From Indioceanicola profundi (GTDB lineage Bacteria > Pseudomonadota > Alphaproteobacteria > Azospirillales > Azospirillaceae), in the NCBI RefSeq assembly GCF_003568845.1, contig NZ_CP030126.1:658501-722500 (forward strand): a stretch of DNA of 64,000 nucleotides, given 5' to 3'. A program made the translations under genes and the position numbers. Of the stretch, positions 1 to 10,614 are shown piece after piece; the stretch's first letter is position 1; each line of letters opens with the position of its first letter. Under the pieces are notes generated by a model. That model did not search any database. It saw only the letters and a program-made list of their open reading frames with translations, and was not told where the DNA came from.

Positions 1-890
1 ATGTTGGCTTCCGGATCGACCTCGTCGCGGATGCGGTTCGCCGCCTCATCCACCTCGAACAGGGTCATGTCCATGCCGCCGGTGATGTTGATCAGCACGC
101 CGCGCGCGCCGCGCATGGAGATGTCGTCCAGCAGCGGGTTGCTGATGGCGGCCTCCGCGGCCTCCACGGCGCGGCGCTCGCCGGACGCCTCGCCGGTGCC
201 CATCATCGCCTTGCCCATTTCCGTCATCACGGTGCGGATGTCAGCGAAGTCCAGGTTGATCAGGCCGGGCATGACCATCAGGTCGGTCACGCCGCGCACG
301 CCGGCATGCAGCACGTCATCCGCCATCTTGAAGGCGTCGGCGAAGGTGGTGCGCTCGTTGGCGATGCGGAACAGGTTCTGGTTCGGAATGATGATCAGGG
401 TGTCGACATACTGCGCCAGCTCCTGAATCCCGTTCTCCGCGGTGCGCATGCGGTGCGCGCCCTCGAAGTTGAAGGGCTTGGTCACCACGCCGACGGTCAG
501 GATGCCCTGCTCACGCGCCGCACGGGCGATGACCGGGGCCGCGCCCGTGCCGGTGCCGCCGCCCATGCCGGCGGTGATGAAGCACATGTTGGTGCCCGAG
601 AGATGGTTCATGATCTCTTCGAGCTGCTCCTCCGCCGCGGCCCGGCCCACATCGGGGCGGGAACCGGCGCCGAGGCCGCGGGTGATGGTGCTGCCGAGCT
701 GCACCCGCTGGGGCGCGAGGCTGTTGGCCAGCGCCTGCGCATCGGTGTTGCTGACGACGAACTCAACGCCTTCCAGGTTGGAGCGGATCATGTTGTTGAC
801 CGCATTGCCGCCAGCGCCGCCGACACCGAACACGGTGATGCGCGGCTTGGTCTGCACGTCCACGGAGGGGATGGTCACTTTGATGGTCAT
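1..890 (-). CDS. ftsZ: cell division GTPase FtsZ (C-terminus cut by window edge)
   Basis: This tubulin-like GTPase polymerises into the cytoplasmic Z ring that organises the divisome. About 296 residues are present and the 3' end lies outside the window. The translation starts [20 protein letters not shown] and carries the nucleotide-binding GVGGAGGNA segment near residue 23, the tubulin signature GMGGGTGTG near 105-115, and the T7-loop region LINLDFAD. The ATG at 890 is preceded by AAGGAG. It follows ftsA after 139 bp, as is usual for dcw clusters, and no separate promoter was recognised in that gap. Confidence 0.98.
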   Translation of the reverse strand, partial: MTIKVTIPSVDVQTKPRITVFGVGGAGGNAVNNMIRSNLEGVEFVVSNTDAQALANSLAPQRVQLGSTITRGLGAGSRPDVGRAAAEEQLEEIMNHLSGTNMCFITAGMGGGTGTGAAPVIARAAREQGILTVGVVTKPFNFEGAHRMRTAENGIQELAQYVDTLIIIPNQNLFRIANERTTFADAFKMADDVLHAGVRGVTDLMVMPGLINLDFADIRTVMTEMGKAMMGTGEASGERRAVEAAEAAISNPLLDDISMRGARGVLINITGGMDMTLFEVDEAANRIRDEVDPEAN

Positions 891-1029
891 CGTCGGGCTC
901 CTTAGCGTAGGAGGAAAATGGGGGTCGCGGCGGATATCCATGGCGGCCGAAATCCGGCCCTATTCGCTCAAGTCTGGTGCGCTTCCGGCTGAGGTCGCCA
1001 TCGACGCACCTGGCATCTAGATCGGGCGG

Positions 1030-2310
1030 TCACAGGTTCTCCCTCAGCCACATGTTCACCCGACCCCAGAGACCGGTGGGCTGCTCCACCAGCGGGGCCA
1101 GGGCGGGAAGGTCGGCATGGTGCTGCACCGCATAGGACAGCAGCCCGGCGGCCGCCGCGAAGGCGGGACCGCCCATATTCTCGGCCAGGCCGCCGATGCG
1201 GAGCGGGCGGCCCATGCGCACCTGCTTGTCCAGCACCTGGGCGGCCAGATCGCGCATCCCGGTCATCTGGGACGCGCCGCCGGTCAGGACGACGCGGCGG
1301 CCGGCCATCTTGGCCATGCCGGACGCCTCAAGCCTGCCGCGGACCAGCTCGAAAATCTCCTCGAGCCGGGGCTGGACGATGCCGACCAGCAGGGATTTCG
1401 GAACATGATTGGCGGTGCCGCGCTCCTCCTCCCCCACCTGCGGGACATCAATGATCTCCCGCTCGTCGGAGCCGGCGACCATGGCGCTGCCGTAGAGCGT
1501 CTTCAGCCTCTCCGCATGGACGAGAGGGGTGGTCAGGCCGCGGGCGATGTCGTTGGTCACATGGGCTCCGCCCAGCGGAACGCTGTCGCACCAGACCATC
1601 TTGCCATCGAAGAAGACGGAAATACTGGTGGTGCCGCCGCCCATGTCGATCAGGGTGACGCCAAGGTCCATCTCGTCCTCGACCAGACAGGACAGGCCGG
1701 CGGCATAGGGGCTCATGACGAAGCCCTCGACGCCCAGATGGCAGCGGCCGATGCAGCTCATCAGGTTGCGTACCGGATTGGCGGCGGCGGTGACGACGTT
1801 CAGACGCACGCCCAACCGCTCTCCCACCATGCCGCGCGGATCGCGAATGCCCTTGGAGCCGTCGACGGTATAGCCGACCGGGATGGAATGGATCAGCTCC
1901 GCATCCGGCGAGATGGTCAGGTTCCGGGCCTGCGCCAGGGCGCGCTTCAGGTCACCGTCGCCGATCTCATGCCCGTTCACAGGCGACTCGATGGTCAGTG
2001 TCTGACTTTCCGGCTGACCGCCGGACAGGCTGACCAGCACGTCGCGGATCTGCTCGCCGGCCATGGTCTCGGCGGCATGGACGGCGGTGCCGATGGCGGT
2101 CTCCGCCGCCTCCATGTCCACGATGGTGCCGGCGCGCACGCCCCGGCTGACCTGATGGCCGATGCCCACCACGCGGATGGAACCGGGATCGTCCACCTTG
2201 GCGATGAAGCAGACGACCTTGGTCGAGCCGACGTCGAGGGCGGCGACGGTGCCGCCGCGCGGCACCCGCCTTGCCTTCGTCCGCACATTCAGCGCGCCCG
2301 GAAATGCCAT
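1030..2310 (-). CDS. ftsA: cell division protein FtsA
   Basis: This actin-like ATPase tethers FtsZ to the inner membrane and links the Z ring to septal wall synthesis. The product has 426 residues, normal for the family. Visible phosphate-binding motifs are DVGSTK (residues 26-31) and DMGGGTTS (222-229). The last residues, GLWGRVNMWLRENL, form the expected C-terminal amphipathic membrane-targeting helix. The gene lies 11 bp downstream of ftsQ and immediately upstream of ftsZ, the canonical order. Confidence 0.98.
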   Translation of the reverse strand: MAFPGALNVRTKARRVPRGGTVAALDVGSTKVVCFIAKVDDPGSIRVVGIGHQVSRGVRAGTIVDMEAAETAIGTAVHAAETMAGEQIRDVLVSLSGGQPESQTLTIESPVNGHEIGDGDLKRALAQARNLTISPDAELIHSIPVGYTVDGSKGIRDPRGMVGERLGVRLNVVTAAANPVRNLMSCIGRCHLGVEGFVMSPYAAGLSCLVEDEMDLGVTLIDMGGGTTSISVFFDGKMVWCDSVPLGGAHVTNDIARGLTTPLVHAERLKTLYGSAMVAGSDEREIIDVPQVGEEERGTANHVPKSLLVGIVQPRLEEIFELVRGRLEASGMAKMAGRRVVLTGGASQMTGMRDLAAQVLDKQVRMGRPLRIGGLAENMGGPAFAAAAGLLSYAVQHHADLPALAPLVEQPTGLWGRVNMWLRENL

Positions 2311-2321
2311 CTGCCGCCCTC

Positions 2322-3224
2322 TCAGATCTTACGCTTTTTGTCGGATGCAGCTTTGCGCCGCGCCTCGGCCGCGGTGGCGGAGGTCTGAACCACCAGCCGG
2401 TCGGGCACGCGCAGGTCGATCGCGACCACATCACGCTCAAGCACCTGATTCGTCTGCTGCACGGTCGCGAGCTGCCGCAGGGCGGAGCCGATATCCGTCT
2501 CCGGCAGGCGGATGTCCACGCCGTTGTCCAGCCGCAGGTCCCAGCGGCGACCGCCGACCAGCACCGCCGCATCCACACGCTGGCCGACCAGCGGCTCGGA
2601 CGCCAGCAGGGCCAGCAGCTCCTTGCCGCGGTCAGGTGCCTCCGGCCCGACCAGCATGGGCAGGTCGGCCCAGCGCTCCAGATTGTCGCTGGTCAGAACC
2701 GTGCCATCGCCGTCCACAAGCCGCAGTGTACGATCCACCTGCCACAGCGCCATGGGCGTGCGTTCCACGATCCGGACATAGATCGTGTCGGGCAGGCGAC
2801 GTTCCACCACGGCGCTGGATACCCAAGGGATATCCTCCAGCGCCTCGCGCGCGGCATGGGGATCGAAGGCCAGCATGGGCATGCCGCGCTCGACGCCCAG
2901 GGCGGCCAGCAGCTCCTTCGGATCGGCCTCATTCCGGCCCTCGACGAACACCTCCTGTACCGCCAGGCCAGCGCCTGCGGTCACGTTCAGGAAACCTTCC
3001 CCCGTGCTCTCCCAAGCCGCCTGGATGCGGCCGGAGTCCCATGCCCAGGTTGTCGCGGCGCCCAGCCCCAGCACAGGCAGCAGCACGGCGGCGGCCTTCA
3101 CCGCCGGCCAGGTCCAGCGGGGCAGGGCACGGCGGCGGTTGGCCTTCGCCGCAGCCTTCAGCGTGGCCCGGCGGGACTGTTCGGCCAGACGGGCGCGGGG
3201 GTTGTCGGCGGTCACGCGTGGCAT
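2322..3224 (-). CDS. ftsQ: cell division protein FtsQ
   Basis: FtsQ is a bitopic inner-membrane divisome protein that connects early cytoplasmic and late periplasmic components. The product of about 300 residues has a basic cytoplasmic tail (residues 1-40), one membrane segment (AAAVLLPVLGLGAATTWAW) and a periplasmic POTRA-like region followed by the FtsQ beta domain (VERRLPDTIYVRIVERTPMA). The ATG at 3224 overlaps the ddl stop by 13 nt. An upstream in-frame codon at 3251 would lengthen that overlap and is less likely. The lysine- and arginine-rich C-terminus is probably not conserved. Confidence 0.95.
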   Translation of the reverse strand: MPRVTADNPRARLAEQSRRATLKAAAKANRRRALPRWTWPAVKAAAVLLPVLGLGAATTWAWDSGRIQAAWESTGEGFLNVTAGAGLAVQEVFVEGRNEADPKELLAALGVERGMPMLAFDPHAAREALEDIPWVSSAVVERRLPDTIYVRIVERTPMALWQVDRTLRLVDGDGTVLTSDNLERWADLPMLVGPEAPDRGKELLALLASEPLVGQRVDAAVLVGGRRWDLRLDNGVDIRLPETDIGSALRQLATVQQTNQVLERDVVAIDLRVPDRLVVQTSATAAEARRKAASDKKRKI

Positions 3225-4144
3225 CGGGCCTGCTCCACAATCCAGGCGCACAGGTCGGGATAGCTGATGCCGGCATGGCCGGCCTGCTCCGGCACCAGAC
3301 TGATCGGCGTCATGCCGGGCTGATTATTGATCTCCAGGAAGTAGATGCCGCCGGTGCCGGCCTTGCTGTCGTCCCAGCGGAAGTCGCTGCGGGAGACGCC
3401 GCTGCAGCCCAGCGTCTCGTGCGCCAGCACGGCCAGCCGCTTCACCTCCGCCTCGATCTCGGCGGGGATCTGCGCCGGGCAGACATGGGTGGCGTGGCCG
3501 CTGGTGTATTTGGCGGTGTAGTCGAAGAAGGCCGTGGTGGTGGTGATCTCCGTGACGCCCAGCGCCCGGTCGCCCATCACGGCGACGGTCAGCTCGCGGC
3601 CCGGAATGAATTTCTCCACCAGCACCCGTTCGCCATAGACCCAGCCATCCTGGTCGATGGCATCGCTGTTGCCGCCCGCATGCACGATGCGAACACCCAC
3701 GCTGGAGCCTTCATCCACCGGCTTCACCACATAGGGCGGCTCGACCATGTGGCCGGACAGGACCTGATCCTTGGTGGCGACGACGCCGTCCGGAACCGGC
3801 ACGCCGACTGTGGACAGCAAGCGCTTGGTCATCTGCTTGTCCATGGCAACGGCGGAGGCCATGACGCCGGAATGCGTATAGGGAATGTGCAGATATTCGA
3901 GCACGCCCTGGATCAGCCCATCCTCGCCGCCCTTGCCGTGCAGGGCGACGAAGGCCACGTCCGGCCGCGGCGTCAGGGCCTTTACCAGCCCTTCGAGATC
4001 GCGCTGCACGTCCACCGCCGTAACCTTGTAGCCCTTGGACTCCAAGGCGGACACGACGCCTGCACCCGAGACGAGCGAGACTTCCCGCTCGGCGGACCAG
4101 CCGCCCAGCAGGACGGCCACATGCTTCTGGCGCTGCTCAATCAT
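3212..4144 (-). CDS. ddl: D-alanine--D-alanine ligase
   Basis: This cytoplasmic ATP-grasp ligase makes the D-Ala-D-Ala dipeptide for the peptidoglycan stem peptide. At 310 residues it matches the DdlB type. The N-terminus has VAVLLGGWSAEREVSLVSG, followed by FVALHGKGGEDG and the C-terminal ATP/Mg region FLEINNQPGMTPISLVPEQA. It sits between murB and ftsQ, the usual dcw position. About 240 bp (4145-4384) separate it from murB; small ORFs there look like background, and no clear promoter was recognised. Confidence 0.97.
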   Translation of the reverse strand: MIEQRQKHVAVLLGGWSAEREVSLVSGAGVVSALESKGYKVTAVDVQRDLEGLVKALTPRPDVAFVALHGKGGEDGLIQGVLEYLHIPYTHSGVMASAVAMDKQMTKRLLSTVGVPVPDGVVATKDQVLSGHMVEPPYVVKPVDEGSSVGVRIVHAGGNSDAIDQDGWVYGERVLVEKFIPGRELTVAVMGDRALGVTEITTTTAFFDYTAKYTSGHATHVCPAQIPAEIEAEVKRLAVLAHETLGCSGVSRSDFRWDDSKAGTGGIYFLEINNQPGMTPISLVPEQAGHAGISYPDLCAWIVEQARCHA

Positions 4145-4384
4145 TGATGAAATCCCTTCGGCCTTGATTCCGCTGATGAATCGGGGGCCGCTCCTGGCTG
4201 AAACCTTTGCAGAACTTTTCCCAAACGCAAGATGTCGCCGCGAAAATCCATGTATTTCCCCTGAAACCAGGGGTTTTCGACAGTATCCGCCTGCTCAGGC
4301 GGCGAGCACCGATTCCGGGGCTGCGACAATCTACCCCTTTTTCGCAAATCTGTTGCGCTGGCGGAAACGACGCGGCAAAAAAGG

Positions 4385-5341
4385 TCATAAGGCATCTCCC
4401 TCGGGCTTATCCAAGGGGAGGCCGATACGCCGGATTTCCCAACGCAACTCGATACCGCTGGTCTCCTTGACCCGCCGCCTTACCTCCTCCCCCAGGTTCT
4501 CCAGGTCGGCGGCGGTGGCGTTGCCCAGGTTCAGCATGAAATTGCAGTGCTTCTCGCTCATCTGCGCGCCGCCGATGCTCAGCCCCCGGCAGCCGGCCGC
4601 GTCGATGAGCTGCCAGGCCTTGTTGCCCGGCGGATTGGCGAAGGTGGAGCCGCCGGTGCGGGCGCGCACAGGCTGGCTTTCCGCGCGGGCGGCCTGGATC
4701 TCCTCGATACGGGCCTTGATGGCGTCCTTGTCGCCCGGCCGACCGCGGAAGGCGGCGCGGGTAAAGATGACAGCCTCGTCCACATCGCAGTGACGGTAGC
4801 TGAGCCCCAGCCCGGCACGGTCCCAACGGTGCTGCCCGCCGGCGCGGTCGATGCCGTGGGCCTCCACGATCACATCCACCACCTCGCCGCCATAGGCGCC
4901 GCCATTCATGCGGACGGCCCCGCCGATGGTGCCGGGAATGCCGGACAGGAATTCCAGCCCGGCCAGTCCGGCCTCCTGCGCGGTCATGGCGACGGTCAGG
5001 TCCAGCGCGCCGGCTCCGGCATGGACCAGACCGCCCTCCACCTCGACATGCGCGAAGGCGCCGCCGAGACGGATCACCACGCCGGGCACGCCGCCGTCAC
5101 GGACCAGCAGGTTGCTGGCCACGCCGATCACCGTGACCGGCACGTCAGCCGGGCAGGCGGCCAGGAACTGCGCCAGATCCTCCTCGTCCGCCGGACGAAA
5201 CAGCACTTCCGCAGGCCCGCCCACCCGGAACCAGGTCATTGGCCCCAATGGCGCATCCGCGGCCAGCCGCCCGCGCACCGGCGGCAGGCGGTGGATCAGA
5301 TGCTCCCCATCGGGGCTGGTCCGGAGGGCGGGAGCGGCCAT
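4385..5341 (-). CDS. murB: UDP-N-acetylmuramate dehydrogenase MurB
   Basis: MurB is a flavoenzyme that reduces UDP-GlcNAc-enolpyruvate to UDP-MurNAc with NADPH in the cytoplasm. The product has 318 residues. FAD-domain features include [35 protein letters not shown] and [18 protein letters not shown]. The segment [12 protein letters not shown] carries the catalytic serine, and KHCNFMLN is near the C-terminus. The ATG at 5341 shares one base with the murC stop (TGATG), so it was preferred over an upstream start that would overlap murC by 64 nt. Confidence 0.97.
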   Translation of the reverse strand: MAAPALRTSPDGEHLIHRLPPVRGRLAADAPLGPMTWFRVGGPAEVLFRPADEEDLAQFLAACPADVPVTVIGVASNLLVRDGGVPGVVIRLGGAFAHVEVEGGLVHAGAGALDLTVAMTAQEAGLAGLEFLSGIPGTIGGAVRMNGGAYGGEVVDVIVEAHGIDRAGGQHRWDRAGLGLSYRHCDVDEAVIFTRAAFRGRPGDKDAIKARIEEIQAARAESQPVRARTGGSTFANPPGNKAWQLIDAAGCRGLSIGGAQMSEKHCNFMLNLGNATAADLENLGEEVRRRVKETSGIELRWEIRRIGLPLDKPEGDAL

Positions 5342-6765
5342 CAGCGGGCCTCCCCGTCCATGGCGAACAGCTTGTCCAGCTCCGCCGGAAGGGCGTTGGC
5401 CCACTGGGTGATGTTGCCAGCACCCAGGCAGACGACCAGATCGCCCGGTTTCGCCATCTCCTTCACCAGCGCCGGCAGCGCGTCGGAGGAGGGAAGGGCC
5501 ATGACGTTGCGATGGCCGCGGGTACGCAGGCCGGCAACCAGGGCGTCCCTGTCAGCGCCCTCGATCGGCTGCTCACCGGCCGCATAGACATCCGCCACGA
5601 TCACCGCGTCGGCGTCGTTGAAGCAGGTGCAGAACTCCTCGAACAAGGACTGCAGGCGGGTATAGCGGTGCGGCTGCACCACGGCGATGGTGCGGCCCTC
5701 GCCGGCGGTGCGGGCGGCCTTCAGCACCGCCGCAATCTCCACCGGATGATGGCCGTAATCGTCGATTACGGCGATGCCGTTGCTCTCGCCCGTCTTGGTG
5801 AAGCGGCGCTTTACCCCGGTGAACCTGGCAAGGCTCTCCCGGATGGCTTCGTCGGCCATGCCCATATTGATGACCACGGCAATGGCGGCCAGGGAGTTGC
5901 TGACATTGTGCTGCCCGTACATGGGCAGGTGGATGCCGTCGATGGTACGCGGCTCCCCCAGCACGCGGTCGCTGACGACGACGTCGTAATAGGCGCCGCT
6001 GGTGCTGGTGCGCAGGTTCACCGCACGGACATCCGCCTGCGGGCTGAAGCCGTAGGTCACCACGCGGCGGTCCACACGCCCGATCAGCGCCTGCACCTCC
6101 GGATGGTCGATGCAAAGGGCCGCGAAGCCGTAGAAGGGGATGTTCTCGACGAAGCGATCGAAAGCCTTCTTCTCCTCCTCGAACGTCCCGTAATGGTCCA
6201 GATGCTCCGGGTCCATGTTGGTGACGATGCCGATGGTGGCCGGCAGCCGGGTGAAGGTGCCGTCGCTCTCATCCGCCTCCACCACCATCCAGTCGCCCTG
6301 GCCCAGCTTGGCGTTGGTGCCGATGCTGTTGATGATGCCGCCATTGATGATGGTCGGGTCGAACCCGCCGCCCTCCAGCAGTGCGGCCACCATGCTGGTG
6401 GTGGTGGTCTTGCCATGGGTGCCGGCAACGGCGATTGACCATTTCAGGCGCATCAGCTCGGCCAGCATCTCTGCGCGGCGCACCACGGGCACCATCTGGT
6501 CCCGGGCGGCGACGACCTCCGGATTATCCCTTTTCACGGCGGAGGAGATGACGACCACGGCCGCCTCCCCGATATTCTCCGCCCGGTGGCCGATATGCAC
6601 CGTCATGCCCAGCTTGCGCAGCCGCTGGACATTGTAGTTGTCAGCGATGTCGCTGCCCTGGACCGCATAGCCCAGATTGTGCAGCACCTCGGCGATGCCG
6701 GACATGCCGATGCCGCCGATGCCGACAAAGTGCAGCGTGCCGATGCTGAGCGGCATTGCCCTCAT
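5341..6765 (-). CDS. murC: UDP-N-acetylmuramate--L-alanine ligase MurC
   Basis: MurC is a cytoplasmic Mur ligase that adds L-Ala to UDP-MurNAc using ATP. It shows the N-terminal Rossmann motif [16 protein letters not shown], the P-loop [13 protein letters not shown], and the DYGHHPVEI segment of the C-terminal domain. The ATG at 6765 gives 474 residues; the ATG at 6756 is also possible. The longer reading frame begins at a TTG and was not used. About 166 bp separate this start from the murG stop, the only sizeable gap inside the mraZ-murB block. Confidence 0.96.
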   Translation of the reverse strand: MRAMPLSIGTLHFVGIGGIGMSGIAEVLHNLGYAVQGSDIADNYNVQRLRKLGMTVHIGHRAENIGEAAVVVISSAVKRDNPEVVAARDQMVPVVRRAEMLAELMRLKWSIAVAGTHGKTTTTSMVAALLEGGGFDPTIINGGIINSIGTNAKLGQGDWMVVEADESDGTFTRLPATIGIVTNMDPEHLDHYGTFEEEKKAFDRFVENIPFYGFAALCIDHPEVQALIGRVDRRVVTYGFSPQADVRAVNLRTSTSGAYYDVVVSDRVLGEPRTIDGIHLPMYGQHNVSNSLAAIAVVINMGMADEAIRESLARFTGVKRRFTKTGESNGIAVIDDYGHHPVEIAAVLKAARTAGEGRTIAVVQPHRYTRLQSLFEEFCTCFNDADAVIVADVYAAGEQPIEGADRDALVAGLRTRGHRNVMALPSSDALPALVKEMAKPGDLVVCLGAGNITQWANALPAELDKLFAMDGEAR

Positions 6766-6931
6766 CGGGACACCCCGCAACGGCGGACGGGCTGGAGCAG
6801 GGCGGCCGGGTGACCGCCAGCGCCAGTCGCAGCGGGACGGGGCTCCGCGGCGGCGTCATTGGCAACAGGTCCGCGTGCTCCGTCATTGGCAGGCGCCCGC
6901 AGGCATACGGAGCGGAACAGGTTCAGCGTAG

Positions 6932-8089
6932 TCATGCCGCGGTCTCCCGGGACGAAGAGTTGGAATTTCCGTTGGCGCCGGTGCTGGTGCCGGCGACGGA
7001 CAGGACGGCGTCGGCCAAGCGCTGGCCGGCATCGGGAATGCCCCATATCCGTGCGGCATGGGCGCGCGCGGGGAGCTGCATCGGGTCGGCCAGAAGCTCG
7101 TTGAGCCGTGCGGCCAGCCGCTCCGCGGTGAACTGGGGGTTCGGCATCAGCCAGGCCCCGCCGGCTGCTTCCACGGCACGGGCGTTGGCGGTCTGGTGGT
7201 CGTCCGTGGCGTGCGGATAGGGTACCAGGATTGCCGGACGCCCGGCCACGGTCAGCTCCGCCACGGTGCTCGCCCCGCTGCGGCAGATCATCAGATGGCA
7301 GGCGGCCAGCCGCTCCGGCATGTCCTTGAAGAAGGGGGCCAGCGTGGCCTGCACGCCCATGGACCGGTAAGCCTCCGCCGCGGCCTGCAGATTCTCCGTC
7401 CGGGCCTGCTGCACGATGGACAGGCGGGCGCGTTGGTCCTCGTCCAGCATGGCGACGGCGCGCGGCAGCACCTCGCCGAAGATGCTGGCGCCCTGGCTTC
7501 CGCCGGTGACCAGGATGTTCAGCGATCCGCCGGGCTGGATTTCCGGATAAGGACGGTCGCGCAGTGTGACGATAGCGGCGCGGACGGGATTGCCGGTGCG
7601 CTCCAGCCGTGCGCTGTCGGCGGCATCCACGCCGCTGACATGCTCGAAGCTGGTGCAGATCATGTGGGCCTTTTTCGCCAGCATCCGGTTGGCGCGGCCC
7701 AAAACGGCATTCTGCTCATGTAGCACGACCGGGATGCCCAGGCGCTGGGCGGCGAAGACCGTGGGAACCGACGGATATCCGCCGAACCCTACCACCAGCG
7801 CCGGGCGCAGCCGCTTCAGAAGGCCGCGCGCTTGCCAGGTGCCGATGCCGATCTCCGTCACCATGCGCAGCTTGCCGGCGATCCCGGCAGTCACGGTGGC
7901 CGCGCGGATACGCTCCACCCGCACCTCTCCCAGCGCGTCGCCGAAGGCCTTGCCGCGGGTGTCGGTGATCAGCACGACCTCGCGGCCGCGGACCAGCAGC
8001 TCACGCGCCAGCGCCTCGGCCGGGAACATGTGCCCGCCGGTGCCGCCTGCGGCCAGAACGATGGGGGAAAGGGGGCTGGCGGCGGTCAT
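6932..8089 (-). CDS. murG: UDP-GlcNAc:lipid I N-acetylglucosaminyltransferase MurG
   Basis: MurG converts lipid I to lipid II on the cytoplasmic face of the inner membrane. The product has 385 residues. The N-terminal glycine-rich loop is AAGGTGGHMFPAEALA, and the C-terminal UDP-GlcNAc site includes VTGGSQGASIFGE and CRSGASTVAELTVAGRPAIL. The ATG at 8089 overlaps the ftsW stop by 4 nt (ATGA). A much longer in-frame extension upstream runs through ftsW and was rejected. Confidence 0.97.
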   Translation of the reverse strand: MTAASPLSPIVLAAGGTGGHMFPAEALARELLVRGREVVLITDTRGKAFGDALGEVRVERIRAATVTAGIAGKLRMVTEIGIGTWQARGLLKRLRPALVVGFGGYPSVPTVFAAQRLGIPVVLHEQNAVLGRANRMLAKKAHMICTSFEHVSGVDAADSARLERTGNPVRAAIVTLRDRPYPEIQPGGSLNILVTGGSQGASIFGEVLPRAVAMLDEDQRARLSIVQQARTENLQAAAEAYRSMGVQATLAPFFKDMPERLAACHLMICRSGASTVAELTVAGRPAILVPYPHATDDHQTANARAVEAAGGAWLMPNPQFTAERLAARLNELLADPMQLPARAHAARIWGIPDAGQRLADAVLSVAGTSTGANGNSNSSSRETAA

Positions 8090-9213
8090 GCCACGTCTCC
8101 GGGGCCGAAGCGACGGCGCGTCAGGGCCAGCAGCATGCCCATGCCGATGCCCAGCGCGATGAGGGAGGAACCGCCATAGCTGATGAAGGGCAGGGTCATG
8201 CCCTTGGTCGGCATCAGGTGCAGGGTGGACCCCATATTGACCAGCGCCTGCAGCCCGAACTGCATGACGAGGCCAGCGGCGGCCAGCATCACGAACAGGC
8301 TCTGATCGTTGAAGGCGCGGGAAAAGCTGCGCAGCACCACGAAGGCGAACAACGCCAGGATGATGATGCACCAGAGCAGGCCCAACTCCTCCCCCGCCAC
8401 GGCGAAGACGAAGTCCGCATGGGCGTCGGGAATGGACATCTTGACCGTGCCCTGGCCCGGACCGGTCCCCCAGAGGCCCCCGTTCTGGAAGGCCTCCATG
8501 GAGCGGGCGACCTGATAATTATCGCCGGAGGAGGGGTCGAGGAAGCGGTCGATGCGGCTCTGGACGTGGTGGAACAGGAAATAGGCGCTGACCAATCCGG
8601 AGACGCCGAGCACGGCCAGCCCGGCGACCATCACCATGGGCAGGCCGGCCAGGAAGAACTGGCCGAAGAAGACCACGGACACCACGAAGGTCTGGCCCAG
8701 GTCGGGCTGGCTCATCAGCAGCAGCACCACGGTGGCCCAGAGGAACAGGCAGATGAAGTAACCGGGGAAACCCTCCTGGCTGCGCTGCAGACTGAACATC
8801 CAGGCGGCGACGATAACGAAGCCGGGCTTCAGGAACTCCGACGGCTGGAGCGACAGGCCGGGGATGTGCAGCCACCGGGTCGCGCCCTTGATCTCCACGC
8901 CCATCACCAGGGTCAGCGCCACGCCGATGACGGACGCCAGGAACAGTCCCAGCCCCAGCCGCCGCACCGTCTTCGGCGACAGCAGGGAGACACCCACCAT
9001 GATGACCAGGGCCGGCAGCAGCATCATCAGATGCCGCTCGATGAAGTGATAGGTGGACAGGCCGATGCGTTCCGCGACCGCCGGGCTGGCGGCCTGGATC
9101 AGCACCACGCCGATGGCGGCGATCAGCAGGACCGCCAGCATCGTCCAGCGATCGACCGTCCACCACCAGCGGCCCAGGATCGAATGGTCGGTGCGGGAGA
9201 AGGTGAAGCTCAT
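8086..9213 (-). CDS. ftsW: SEDS-family septal glycosyltransferase FtsW
   Basis: FtsW is a polytopic inner-membrane peptidoglycan glycosyltransferase that works with FtsI at the septum. The 375 residues include about ten hydrophobic segments. The SEDS motifs KGATRWLHIPGLSLQPSEF and GGLWGTGPGQGTVKMSIPDA are present, as is the late PFISYGGSSLIALGIGMGML. The ATG at 9213 overlaps the murD stop by one base (TGATG) and the stop overlaps murG by 4 nt. Confidence 0.97.
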   Translation of the reverse strand: MSFTFSRTDHSILGRWWWTVDRWTMLAVLLIAAIGVVLIQAASPAVAERIGLSTYHFIERHLMMLLPALVIMVGVSLLSPKTVRRLGLGLFLASVIGVALTLVMGVEIKGATRWLHIPGLSLQPSEFLKPGFVIVAAWMFSLQRSQEGFPGYFICLFLWATVVLLLMSQPDLGQTFVVSVVFFGQFFLAGLPMVMVAGLAVLGVSGLVSAYFLFHHVQSRIDRFLDPSSGDNYQVARSMEAFQNGGLWGTGPGQGTVKMSIPDAHADFVFAVAGEELGLLWCIIILALFAFVVLRSFSRAFNDQSLFVMLAAAGLVMQFGLQALVNMGSTLHLMPTKGMTLPFISYGGSSLIALGIGMGMLLALTRRRFGPGDVA

Positions 9214-10607
9214 CAGGCCTCCTCCGCCGCGGCGGCAAGTGTGGTCGCCAGTTTGGCGAAGTGGTCGCCGCGCACTTCGAAGTTCGGATACTGGTCGAAG
9301 CTGGCGCAGGCCGGCGACAGCAGCACCACCGCACCCGGGATACTGTCCCCGCGCGCCGCCTGGAAGGCGGTAGGCACGGCGGTCTCCATGGTCCCGCAGC
9401 GGGTATGGGGCACATTGTTGGCGGCCAGCCAATCGGCAAACTGGTCGCTGGCCTCCCCGATCAGGAAGGCGTGGCGGATGCGGCGCATGTGCCGCTCCAG
9501 CCCGTCCAGCCCGCCCTCCTTGGGCTTGCCGCCCAGAATCCAGTAAATGGCCTCGTAGCAGCCCAGCGCCTTCTCGGCGGCATCGGCATTGGTGGCCTTG
9601 CTGTCATTGACGAAGCGCACGCCGGCCGCTTCGGCCACGAACTGCTGCCGGTGCGCCAGGCCGGGGAAGCTGCGCATGGCCTCCGCGATCACCCCGGCCT
9701 CCACGCCCGCGGCGCGGGTCAGGGCATAGGCGGCGCAGGCGTTCTGCCAGTTGTGCCGGCCGGGCAGGGCGGGGCACTCGGCCATGTCGATCACCCGCAC
9801 GGCTTCTCCGCTGGTGTCGTCCAGCATCACGCCGTCGGGTGCGCTGATCCCGCCGGGCACGAAATCCTCGACGGAGATTCGGACAACCTTGCGCCCGCCC
9901 TCGGCCTCCAGGCTGTCGGCCATGGCAGCGGTGGGGGCGGTGTCGATGCCGATGATGGCGGTGGGGGAGGAAGCGCCTCCGCGAAAGGCCAGCCGCTTCG
10001 CCGCAATGTAGCCGTCCATGCCGCCATGGCGGTCCAGATGGTCCGGCGTGATGTTCAGCAGGCAAGCGGCGTCGAAGCCCAGGCTGGGCGTCAGCTCAAG
10101 CTGGTAGCTGGACATCTCCAGCACATAGATGTCGCCCCGGCCCAGCGGCTCGAAGGTCAGCACCGGCGTGCCTAGATTGCCGCCGACCTGGATGCGCCGG
10201 CCGGCATGCGCCAGGATGTGGCCGGCCAGCGCCGTGGTGGTGCTCTTCCCGTTGGTGCCGGTGATGCCGAGGTATGTGGCGTCCGGGCAGGCGCGGCGCA
10301 GCAGTTCGACATCGCCGATGATCGGGATGCCAGCGTCCTTGGCGCGCTGGGCCACCGGGTTCGGCTTGGGGAAGGTGTGCGGAATGCCGGGCGACAGCAC
10401 CAGGGCCGCAACGCCGGCCAGGTCCGCCTTGTGCAGGTCGGTAAGCTGGATGCCCGCACCCGTGGCGGCGGTGCGGCCGGCCTCCCCATCGTCCCAGGCC
10501 AGTACCTCCGCCCCGCCGGCCAGGAGGGCGCGCGCGGAGGCAAGGCCCGACTTGGCGAGCCCCATGACCGCGATCTTCTGACCTTTGAGGTGGGAGAGGT
10601 CGATCAT
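9213..10607 (-). CDS. murD: UDP-N-acetylmuramoylalanine--D-glutamate ligase MurD
   Basis: MurD is a cytoplasmic Mur ligase that adds D-Glu to UDP-MurNAc-L-Ala. The product has 464 residues. It shows KIAVMGLAKSGLASARALLA at the N-terminus, the P-loop GITGTNGKSTTTALAGHIL, the central NITPDHLDRHGGMDGYIAAK segment, and VRFVNDSKATNADAAEKAL in the C-terminal domain. It starts 7 bp after the mraY stop and is coupled to ftsW through TGATG. Confidence 0.97.
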   Translation of the reverse strand: MIDLSHLKGQKIAVMGLAKSGLASARALLAGGAEVLAWDDGEAGRTAATGAGIQLTDLHKADLAGVAALVLSPGIPHTFPKPNPVAQRAKDAGIPIIGDVELLRRACPDATYLGITGTNGKSTTTALAGHILAHAGRRIQVGGNLGTPVLTFEPLGRGDIYVLEMSSYQLELTPSLGFDAACLLNITPDHLDRHGGMDGYIAAKRLAFRGGASSPTAIIGIDTAPTAAMADSLEAEGGRKVVRISVEDFVPGGISAPDGVMLDDTSGEAVRVIDMAECPALPGRHNWQNACAAYALTRAAGVEAGVIAEAMRSFPGLAHRQQFVAEAAGVRFVNDSKATNADAAEKALGCYEAIYWILGGKPKEGGLDGLERHMRRIRHAFLIGEASDQFADWLAANNVPHTRCGTMETAVPTAFQAARGDSIPGAVVLLSPACASFDQYPNFEVRGDHFAKLATTLAAAAEEA

Positions 10608-10614
10608 CGCACCC

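Noticed and set aside
1117-4147. Long plus-strand ORFs (423 and 661 residues) opposite ftsA, ftsQ and ddl
   Set aside because: They are antisense to recognised genes, have compositionally biased translations (His/Gly/Arg/Pro-rich) and no family features; this is typical shadow coding in high-GC DNA.
4137-4395. Two overlapping minus-strand ORFs of 83-84 residues between ddl and murB
   Set aside because: They overlap each other in different frames, lack a convincing ribosome site and show no recognisable sequence.
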